DNA of 6,365 nt from Hadersleviella sp041745395 (GTDB taxonomy: Bacteria > Chloroflexota > Anaerolineae > Promineifilales > Promineifilaceae), in the NCBI GenBank assembly GCA_041745395.1, contig JBGTIZ010000160.1, positions 1-6,365 of the forward strand, read 5' to 3'. The position numbers and the translations under genes are program-made. The notes under the pieces were generated by a model that was not told the DNA's origin, did not search any database, and saw only the letters and a program-made list of their open reading frames with translations. Positions within the stretch are counted from its first letter, which is position 1; every line of letters starts with the position of its first letter. Shown piece by piece: positions 1-5,184 of the stretch.

Positions 1-107
1 GGGCGTTCGCCCAAACGAAAAAAAACACCCTTTAGGATAGCCGAGCCGCCGTAGGCGGCGAGGCGTGTCGAGGCAGGATTTTTTGTCTGAGCAATTTGTG
101 ACCATTA
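1..107. repeat. Left arm of a dispersed palindromic repeat (inverted copy at 6262-6365)
   Basis: Positions 1-68 match the reverse complement of about 6297-6365 with few differences. The window opens inside the repeat's centre: GGGCGTTCGCCC (1-12) is self-complementary and continues into AAACG plus an A-run. An internal hairpin follows: GCCGCC (45-50), loop GTA, GGCGGC (54-59), extended by GCC (40-42)/GGC (62-64) across opposed GA/GA dinucleotides. Weaker similarity (AATTTGTGACCAT against AACTTGAACCAT in the other copy) suggests the element extends to about 107. Read on the minus strand, as transcripts of the upstream FAD gene would be, the hairpin is followed ~15 nt later by a run of eight T, so it may also end that gene's transcription. 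The outer boundary is uncertain. Confidence 0.8.
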
Positions 108-163
108 CATTTTCCAGGCCGTTGGTTGCCTCAAATATGACCAAGCTATGTGGCGCAAAGGAA

Positions 164-192
164 GCTGAAATGCTGACTGGCTGAAATGCTGA
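164..192. repeat. Two-copy 16-bp tandem repeat
   Basis: GCTGAAATGCTGA occurs at 164-176 and again at 180-192, a 16-bp period with a 3-nt linker. It lies just past the stop codon of the minus-strand FAD gene. A close relative, GCTGAACGGCTGACTGGC, is found on the minus strand at 5097-5114. This is non-coding simple sequence with no known function. Confidence 0.75.
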
Positions 193-199
193 ACGGCTC

Positions 200-1885
200 C
201 TAAATCTGATACTGGCGACGATGGCGATAGGAGAGGAGGAGCGGCGTGTGCTTTATCTTTTCGCGTAGTCCGTAGCCAATGAGATCACGCCAAGATAAAT
301 CGCCGAAGAAATGTTGACGATACGCGCCTTGGCGGCGGAAGCCATGTTTGGTGCTGAAGATGTTGAGGCGGATCTTGTTTTTGGGTAAGGTGGTTTGGCC
401 GTCGAGCAGGGCGAGGAAGGGGTCGGGTATCCAGTCGAGGGCGCGGAAAATGTGCTTGATTTCACCCACGGCCGTGGACACACTGCCCGCATCAGCCGCA
501 TCTACCCCTGCGATAAGACCATCCACCCGCGCCATCACCTCATCAAACTCAGCAAAGCCGCCCCCCGCCAGCTTGAGCGACGCCACCTCTCGGAAATAAG
601 CCGTGCGGTCATGCCCCCATTGCGCTCGCAACATATTGAGCTTCACCAACTCTGTATAAGCCCCCAATAGCCATTGCACCGCGTACACCTGCCACAAATC
701 AGGGTGGGCAAAAGCGCGGTAGCTGTTCGCTACCAGTTGGTCATTGCGCTCGATAAAGTTGTGCGTCATACGGCCCAAGGGGGCAAAGGCGCGGGCGGAA
801 TAATCACCTGTTTTGTGGGCTTGGAGCAATAAATCAGCCAGCACCCCGACGGTCGCCAGCGAAATATACAGCCCTTTGGAGTAAAGTGGGTCAATAAAAC
901 CAGCGGCGTGGCCGAGCAGTGCCCAGCGATCGCCTACCACTTGGCTGGAACTGTACTGAATGCGGCCTGGCGTGCGTACCCATTCCCGCACGGCCGTGCC
1001 TCGTTTGAACTGCGCCGCTACGCTGGGAAACCGCTCGATAAAACTAAAAAATTCCGCCTCCGCCGTTAGCTCCTTTTGCACGGGATGCAGGCGCGGGTCG
1101 AGCAGTAGCCCCACGCTACAGAGCGGATTGGTGGCGCGACTGTGGTTGTTAAACGGGATGACCCACAGCCAGCCCCCCTCAAAAACATGGTGCAGGGTGC
1201 CTTCCGACATGCGAAAAGGCAATTCGTCTGGCTCGGGCATCACCTCATGATAAAAGGGGACATCCACCATGTGGGTAAAGAGGGCGCGGGAATGGGTCTG
1301 TAAATCAGTGGTGCGCAGGTTGAATTTTTGAGCCAGCGGGGAGCGAAAACCAGCCGCGTCTACGACGTAGCGGGCGGTGTATGGCTCGCCCTGCGGGGGG
1401 ATGAGGCGCACTTGGTGCGGCTCGATTTGTATCTCTTGCACGGCCGTGTTTTGTAATACCGTCGCGCCATAAGACACGGCCGTGGTCATCATAAAATAAT
1501 CGGTATCCTGCCGATACAGATGCATTTCATAGCCGTGCGGCTCCTTGGGAATCACCGCTTGCAGGGTGCGCTGGGGCTGATGCAGTTCCTCGGCCGTGTG
1601 GTGCAAAAAGCCAAAATGCCGCTTCACCCCGTGCGTCGTGCCCTGATACGCCGCAAAATTCTCACTGCTAAAATAAGCCAGCTCAGGCACATCATAAAAA
1701 TGAGCCAACGCCCGCATCATCTCCGACGTTTCCAAAATAAGCGACTCTCCAATTGCAAAGCGTGGATGGCTCTTGGCCTCAAATATCACCACTCGCAACC
1801 CTTGCTTGGCTAAAATCGCCCCCAGAGCCGACCCCGCAATGCCTGAACCAATAATCGCCACGTCGTACACAGTTGTTTGGGTCAT
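200..1885 (-). CDS. Flavin-dependent halogenase-like FAD oxidoreductase
   Basis: A 561-residue soluble FAD enzyme. Visible signatures: the dinucleotide-binding GSGIAG (13-18) ending in acidic E36; the PRFAIGES stretch (41-48) typical of halogenase-like flavoproteins; DAAG (176-179); WLWVIP (239-244), an exact match to the WxWxIP halogenase motif; and GHAAGFIDPLYSKG (325-338), which fits both the second FAD-contact motif and the FxxPxxSxG halogenase fingerprint. K88 in GVKRHFGF is in the right region for the lysine that carries the hypohalous acid equivalent, but I cannot align it. Known halogenases use FADH2, O2 and a halide ion to chlorinate or brominate an aromatic or other activated carbon, with a separate flavin reductase. 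No reductase or biosynthetic partner lies in the window. The start ATG has AAGGA 7 nt upstream; the stop is TAG. The length is normal for the family and the C-terminal third (from ~390) is less recognisable. The substrate is unknown, and a non-halogenating monooxygenase is the main alternative. Confidence 0.75.
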   Translation of the reverse strand: MTQTTVYDVAIIGSGIAGSALGAILAKQGLRVVIFEAKSHPRFAIGESLILETSEMMRALAHFYDVPELAYFSSENFAAYQGTTHGVKRHFGFLHHTAEELHQPQRTLQAVIPKEPHGYEMHLYRQDTDYFMMTTAVSYGATVLQNTAVQEIQIEPHQVRLIPPQGEPYTARYVVDAAGFRSPLAQKFNLRTTDLQTHSRALFTHMVDVPFYHEVMPEPDELPFRMSEGTLHHVFEGGWLWVIPFNNHSRATNPLCSVGLLLDPRLHPVQKELTAEAEFFSFIERFPSVAAQFKRGTAVREWVRTPGRIQYSSSQVVGDRWALLGHAAGFIDPLYSKGLYISLATVGVLADLLLQAHKTGDYSARAFAPLGRMTHNFIERNDQLVANSYRAFAHPDLWQVYAVQWLLGAYTELVKLNMLRAQWGHDRTAYFREVASLKLAGGGFAEFDEVMARVDGLIAGVDAADAGSVSTAVGEIKHIFRALDWIPDPFLALLDGQTTLPKNKIRLNIFSTKHGFRRQGAYRQHFFGDLSWRDLIGYGLREKIKHTPLLLSYRHRRQYQI

Positions 1886-1892
1886 GTTGCTA

Positions 1893-1897
1893 TCCTT
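1893..1897 (-). promoter_or_regulatory. Ribosome binding site of the halogenase-like gene
   Basis: AAGGA lies 7 nt before the ATG at 1885 on the minus strand and supports that start. It is part of the 10-mer AAAAAGGATA, which also precedes the divergent ATPase gene. Confidence 0.7.
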
Positions 1898-1915
1898 TTT
1901 GGGTAGTGTTGGTGC

Positions 1916-1933
1916 TAGGAACCTTAGTTCCTA
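1916..1933. promoter_or_regulatory. Palindromic operator candidate near the halogenase-like gene
   Basis: TAGGAAC (1916-1922), spacer CTTA, GTTCCTA (1927-1933) is a perfect 7-bp inverted repeat. It starts 31 bp upstream of the minus-strand start codon and ends 13 bp before the -35 box of the ATPase promoter. It could bind a dimeric regulator acting on either gene or be a leader hairpin. The regulator class cannot be read from the sequence. Confidence 0.5.
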
Positions 1934-1946
1934 CAGTAGCTCGTAC

Positions 1947-1976
1947 TTGAAATTTAACCACGGTTAAACATATTAT
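1947..1976 (+). promoter_or_regulatory. Sigma70-type promoter of the metal ATPase gene
   Basis: TTGAAA (1947-1952) and TATTAT (1971-1976) are separated by 18 bp, a good vegetative promoter match. It sits in the AT-richest part of the divergent gap and predicts a transcript start near 1983, hence a leader of about 125 nt. No equally good promoter could be found for the minus-strand gene. Confidence 0.6.
1953..1968. promoter_or_regulatory. Perfect palindrome in the promoter spacer (metal-regulator operator candidate)
   Basis: TTTAACC (1953-1959), AC, GGTTAAA (1962-1968) is a perfect 7-bp inverted repeat that fits between the -35 and -10 boxes. A protein bound here would control the ATPase promoter directly, by occlusion (DtxR, TetR or ArsR style) or by DNA distortion (MerR style, although those spacers are usually 19-20 bp). 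A direct repeat of the half-site, AATTTAACC, occurs at 1951-1959 and 1995-2003, 44 bp apart. The regulator is not encoded in the window. Confidence 0.55.
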
Positions 1977-2094
1977 TCTCAAATGGAAACTTTTAATTTA
2001 ACCTGCTATCATCATGGCAACATAGTCGCTTTATTTCCTCGAGAAATTAAATGCTGAAAGCGTGAACGACTAACCGACTGACTCAATTTACAAA

Positions 2095-2099
2095 AAGGA
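2095..2099 (+). promoter_or_regulatory. Ribosome binding site of the metal ATPase gene
   Basis: AAGGA ends 8 nt before the ATG at 2108 and fixes that start. The A-rich context on both sides should keep the site unstructured. Confidence 0.75.
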
Positions 2100-2107
2100 T
2101 ACAAAAA

Positions 2108-4102
2108 ATGCCTACAAAACAAAACTGGCTCATCCGCATTTTGCGCACACGGCCGGGTCAATTTGTCCTCATCACGCTCGTCGCCATGACGCTCGGCTTT
2201 ATCGGCGAGTGGCTCGCTTGGCCCGCCGCCGCCGTGACCGTGTTATACATTATTGCCTATATCACGGGCTTATACGATGGACTGATTAGCAGTTGGGAAG
2301 CTTTGCGCCGCCGCGAAATCGAAATTGACTTGCTGATGGTGCTGGCCGCCTTGGGCGCGGCCGTTGTCGGTCAGCCCTTTGAAGGGGCGATGCTTCTCTT
2401 CCTGTTTTCGCTGTCAAATGTGTTGCAGGATTACGCCCTCGGGCGTACCAAGAGCGCGATTGAAGCGTTGATGCAGTTGCGCCCCGACACGGCCGTGGTC
2501 AAACGCAATGGCGAAACCATCACCCTCCCCCTCGAAGAAATCACCCTTGATGACCAAGTCATCGTTAAGCCCGGTGAACGACTCCCCCTAGACGGAACCA
2601 TCGCCAGTGGCGAAAGCAACCTCGACCAATCCTCCGTGACGGGCGAATCCATGCCCGTGTCGAAAGGGGTGGGGGACGACGTTTTTGCGGGAACCATTAA
2701 CGTCAACGGCAACCTGACCATTAACGTGACCAAATTAGCCCACGAAACCACCCTCGCCCGCATGATTCAGCTTGTGGAAGAGGCCCAGGACGAGAAGGCG
2801 CAAACGCAAACCTTCATCGAACGGGCTGAGCAATATTACGCCATTGGCGTCATCGTAGCGACGTTCCTGCTGATTGTCATCCCCACCATGCTGTTAGGTG
2901 AAGCGTTTGACAGCGCGTTTTACCGGGCCATTACCGTGATGGTGGCCGCGTCTCCCTGTGCGTTGGTGATTAGCATTCCAGCGACGGTGCTGTCCGCCGT
3001 CGGCAACGGGGCGCGGCAGGGCGTCTTGTTCAAAGGGGGCGCGGCCGTGGAGGTCGCGGCCAGTACCAAAGTGGTCGCCCTTGATAAAACGGGTACGCTG
3101 ACGGTCAACAACCCTCAAGTAACGGATGTGGTGCGGCTCTCTGGGGTGGATGATCTGACGGATGAGGCGTTCTTGGCTCTGGTCGCGGCCGTGGAAAAGC
3201 AGTCGGAACATCCGCTGGCGCGGGCGATCGTGCAAAAGGCGCGGGAACAGGAGCTAACTTTGCCTACCGTCACCGGTTTTGATAGCACGGCGGGGATGGG
3301 GGTCACGGCCGTGGTTGATGGTCAAAAAATCCGCATTGGCAACCCACGCTTCTTTGAGGAAGATTTGCTTGGCTATGCCGAAGCGCAAGAGCGAGCCATC
3401 AGCCTGCAAAAAGAGGGCAAAACGGCCGTGCTGGTCGCCAGTGATCAAGGCGAAAAACCGCGCCTGCTCGGCCTCATTGCCGTGGCGGATGTGGTGCGCA
3501 GTAACGCGGCGGCTATGGTGCAAAGCTTGCGCGACGCTGGTATTGAGCATGTGGTTATGCTGACGGGTGATAACGAAATCGTAGCGCAAGCCATTGCCCA
3601 GCAGGTGGGCATTTCTAAATATTACGCGGACCTGATGCCAGAGGACAAACTGACGATTGTGAAGGAGTTGGGCGAAAAATATGGCCCTGTCGCTATGGTG
3701 GGGGACGGCGTGAACGATGCGCCCGCGCTGGCCACGGCCGCGTTAGGGATTGCTATGGGCGCGGCTGGCTCAGATGTCGCCCTCGAATCGGCCGATATTG
3801 TGCTGATGGGGGATGACCTTAGCCATTTGCCCTACATCTTTAACCTGAGCCGCAAAACGCGGCGGGTGCTGGCTTTTAACCTCACCTTTGCCCTCTCGAT
3901 GATTGTGATCATGATTGGGGGGATTTTCTGGTTTAGCTTGCCGCTCCCGCTGGCGGTGGTGGGGCATGAGGGGGGCACGGTGCTGGTGTCGCTGAATGGG
4001 TTGCGTCTGTTGGGGTATAAGGATAAGACGCGGTCGGCTGACACAGCGGATATGGCGGCGAAAGGTAGCGTGGAGAGAACCACGGCCGTGCGGCCGGCTT
4101 AG
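2108..4102 (+). CDS. P1B-4-type heavy-metal exporting ATPase
   Basis: A 664-residue inner-membrane pump that uses ATP to export a divalent metal. All core P-type motifs are present: TGES actuator (178-181), phosphorylated D326 in DKTGT, the nucleotide-site HP in SEHPLA (H368-P369), TGD (486-488) and GDGVND (532-537). The transport motifs set the subclass: SPC (282-284) replaces CPC, and HEGGT (620-624) is in the last membrane segment. Together these define P1B-4 (CoaT, CtpD and PfeT relatives), which move Co2+, Fe2+ or Zn2+. There is no N-terminal metal-binding domain and no Cys or His cluster; the protein begins with a short basic segment and goes into hydrophobic helices (~19-56, 73-108, 243-300, 590-640). 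The ~30-residue polar tail ends in TTAVRPA, encoded by a CACGGCCGTG copy. The gene has its own promoter with a spacer palindrome and a hairpin terminator after it, so it is probably monocistronic. The metal is not certain; Fe2+ or Co2+ are favoured from family knowledge. Confidence 0.93.
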   Translation: MPTKQNWLIRILRTRPGQFVLITLVAMTLGFIGEWLAWPAAAVTVLYIIAYITGLYDGLISSWEALRRREIEIDLLMVLAALGAAVVGQPFEGAMLLFLFSLSNVLQDYALGRTKSAIEALMQLRPDTAVVKRNGETITLPLEEITLDDQVIVKPGERLPLDGTIASGESNLDQSSVTGESMPVSKGVGDDVFAGTINVNGNLTINVTKLAHETTLARMIQLVEEAQDEKAQTQTFIERAEQYYAIGVIVATFLLIVIPTMLLGEAFDSAFYRAITVMVAASPCALVISIPATVLSAVGNGARQGVLFKGGAAVEVAASTKVVALDKTGTLTVNNPQVTDVVRLSGVDDLTDEAFLALVAAVEKQSEHPLARAIVQKAREQELTLPTVTGFDSTAGMGVTAVVDGQKIRIGNPRFFEEDLLGYAEAQERAISLQKEGKTAVLVASDQGEKPRLLGLIAVADVVRSNAAAMVQSLRDAGIEHVVMLTGDNEIVAQAIAQQVGISKYYADLMPEDKLTIVKELGEKYGPVAMVGDGVNDAPALATAALGIAMGAAGSDVALESADIVLMGDDLSHLPYIFNLSRKTRRVLAFNLTFALSMIVIMIGGIFWFSLPLPLAVVGHEGGTVLVSLNGLRLLGYKDKTRSADTADMAAKGSVERTTAVRPA

Positions 4103-4109
4103 GGAGAGA

Positions 4110-4136
4110 AAGGGAGCAAGAGAGTAAGGGAGCAAG
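4110..4136. repeat. Purine-rich 16-bp direct repeat after the ATPase gene
   Basis: AAGGGAGCAAG occurs at 4110-4120 and 4126-4136 with a 16-bp period, in an almost pure purine tract that begins right after the stop codon. It separates the gene from its terminator. Confidence 0.7.
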
Positions 4137-4148
4137 GGAATAGCAAAA

Positions 4149-4198
4149 AAAGCCCCTCACGCCCTTTCCGCAAGGAGAGGGATGGCGTGAGGGGCTTT
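4149..4198 (+). terminator. Strong hairpin terminator after the ATPase gene, possibly bidirectional
   Basis: AAAGCCCCTCACGCC (4149-4163) and GGCGTGAGGGGCTTT (4184-4198) form a perfect 15-bp stem. An inner stem CTTTCC (4164-4169)/GGAGAG (4174-4179), with one G-T pair, is capped by GCAA, a GNRA tetraloop; GGAT bulges between the stems. On the plus strand the T-tract is interrupted (TTTCCTGTTTT). On the minus strand the hairpin is followed by seven T, an even better terminator, though no minus-strand gene runs into it. The CCCTTTCCGCAAGGAGAGGG core resembles interspersed sequences common in environmental genomes. Confidence 0.8.
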
Positions 4199-4359
4199 CC
4201 TGTTTTAACGGGCACGGCCGTGCTGGGGAAATAGACCAGCAGGCTTTGACCACGTACTAACGTGGCATAGTCACTTGGCGACTGGGTATGATAAACTAAG
4301 CGCAAGCAACCACACCACACAAGCTGTACAGCACAATCTGTATTGGTCATGAATTATCA
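4199..4359. other. Gene-free spacer with small palindromes
   Basis: No convincing gene. It holds one CACGGCCGTG (4213-4222) inside the longer palindrome GCACGGCCGTGC, and an inverted repeat CCACGT (4250-4255), ACTA, ACGTGG (4260-4265). TATGAT (4287-4292) could be a -10 box but has no -35 at a proper distance. An open minus-strand frame (4350 down to 4099) runs through the terminator and is not like any protein I know, although CACGGCCGTG is read in it as Thr-Ala-Val, as in the real genes. Confidence 0.5.
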
Positions 4360-4430
4360 AACCACAGAGACATAAAGAACACAGAGAATTTCTCGAGAAA
4401 AACTCTGCGTTCTCCGCGCCCTCCGCGGTT
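4360..4430. repeat. 71-bp imperfect palindromic intergenic repeat
   Basis: The two arms, starting AACCACAGAGACATAAAG on the left and AACCGCGGAGGGCGCGGAG on the reverse-complemented right, align across their whole length and meet at the perfect 12-bp palindrome TTTCTCGAGAAA (4389-4400). The ACAGAG-rich left arm and CTCTGCGTTCTCCGCG right arm resemble a degenerate hairpin family I have often seen between genes of environmental bacteria. A transcript would fold into one long imperfect hairpin with mismatches clustered mid-arm. No target-site duplication is obvious. It may be a MITE-like or REP-like element. Confidence 0.75.
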
Positions 4431-4491
4431 AATCCTTTGTGCAAGCAATCTGTGGCCAACACACTATTGGGAATTTTGTATACAGGCTCAC

Positions 4492-4500
4492 AGGGGCAGG
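4492..4500 (+). promoter_or_regulatory. Ribosome binding site that decides the start of the START-like gene
   Basis: AGGGGCAGG precedes ATG 4505: the AGGGG part ends 8 nt before it. The frame is also open upstream to a GTG at 4439, but that GTG has no such site and lies only 8 bp from the palindromic repeat, so ATG 4505 is preferred. Confidence 0.6.
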
Positions 4501-4504
4501 CATT

Positions 4505-5074
4505 ATGATTGAAGTGAATGGTACAGAAACACGCTCGTTTTATTTCCCCGCATCGAAGCAAGACGCCTTTGCTTTTTACAACTCTTTGCCCCGTATTGTG
4601 CCTTTTTTGCCCCGCATTGCGCTCATAGACACGGCCGATGAACGACATCACCGCGTGGTTTATCGCTCGGTGGAGCTAAATGCGTATCATGTCCAGATTT
4701 ATTGTGATTTGCAGGTCAACCCCGATGAAGAAAACAATGTTTTGTACATTCAGGGGTATGATGGTCGTGAGCATTACCCTACCATCAAAACAAAGGTGGG
4801 TCTGACCGAAGTAATCGGAACGGGGGATTTTAAGATTACGTCCCGTTTTTATGAACAGGGGGATAAGACCAAGATTGATTATTCGCTGACCCTTTATTCG
4901 GCGATTCATCGGCCGTTTGGGCTAAATTTCATGCCCACGGCCGTGTTGTCTAACATTGTGGGTCGCATTGTCAACTATCGCATCAAAGAGATTGTTGACC
5001 ATTTTGTCACCTCATCCATTGCCGCCTATCCGCAATGGGCCGCCACGGCCCATTCCTCCCCACTTGTACAATAA
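4505..5074 (+). CDS. START/SRPBCC-like protein, DUF1997-like
   Basis: 189 residues from the preferred ATG, with no signal peptide, no clear membrane helix and no catalytic motif. The layout fits the helix-grip (SRPBCC) fold: an opening strand and helix (SFYFPASKQDAFAFYNSLP), then a PFLPRI turn, a run of alternating polar and apolar strands (VVYRSVELNAYHVQIY, NVLYIQGYDG, TKVGLTEVIGTGDF, TKIDYSLTLYS), and a long C-terminal helix (VLSNIVGRIVNYRIKEIVDHFV) that would close a hydrophobic cavity. The strand pattern, the 'P..L.FMP..VL' stretch before the last helix and the length recall DUF1997, a family found in cyanobacteria and plastids among others and without a firm function. Such proteins usually bind a lipid or other hydrophobic ligand. 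It lies 110 bp before the response regulator on the same strand, so co-transcription is possible. Coding reality is supported by a CACGGCCGTG copy read as Thr-Ala-Val. Family assignment is tentative. Confidence 0.7.
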   Translation: MIEVNGTETRSFYFPASKQDAFAFYNSLPRIVPFLPRIALIDTADERHHRVVYRSVELNAYHVQIYCDLQVNPDEENNVLYIQGYDGREHYPTIKTKVGLTEVIGTGDFKITSRFYEQGDKTKIDYSLTLYSAIHRPFGLNFMPTAVLSNIVGRIVNYRIKEIVDHFVTSSIAAYPQWAATAHSSPLVQ

Positions 5075-5096
5075 TAAAATAAGCGTTCAACGTCTC

Positions 5097-5114
5097 GCCA
5101 GTCAGCCGTTCAGC
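5097..5114 (-). repeat. Intergenic sequence related to the 16-bp tandem repeat at 164-192
   Basis: Read on the minus strand, this is GCTGAACGGCTGACTGGC. It differs at only three positions from GCTGAAATGCTGACTGGC at 164-181. Both copies lie in gaps between genes. Confidence 0.6.
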
Positions 5115-5170
5115 TTGTTTTTCTCGATGCCTATGCGCGTCTCTCTTTTTCCTGTTTCTTTCTGCACCCC

Positions 5171-5176
5171 AAGGAG
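5171..5176 (+). promoter_or_regulatory. Ribosome binding site of the response regulator gene
   Basis: AAGGAG with an 8-nt spacer to the ATG at 5185 is the best Shine-Dalgarno match in the window. It decides for the long start, which gives ~22 residues before the receiver domain. Confidence 0.8.
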
Positions 5177-5184
5177 TACGTTTT

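Noticed and set aside
4246..4292. Promoter for the START-like gene from TTGACC (4246-4251) and TATGAT (4287-4292)
   Set aside because: The two boxes are 35 bp apart, far outside the usable spacing, and no good partner was found for either.
3770..4350. Several minus-strand open frames around the end of the ATPase gene
   Set aside because: Their compositions are extreme (rich in P, H, R or S), they pass through the terminator hairpin, and the ATPase is certain on the other strand. Only the 4199-4350 part is kept as a weak relic candidate.
4439..4504. Upstream GTG start adding 22 residues to the START-like protein
   Set aside because: No ribosome site precedes GTG 4439, it nearly touches the palindromic repeat, and the added residues do not look like part of the fold. 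ATG 4505 has a purine-rich site.
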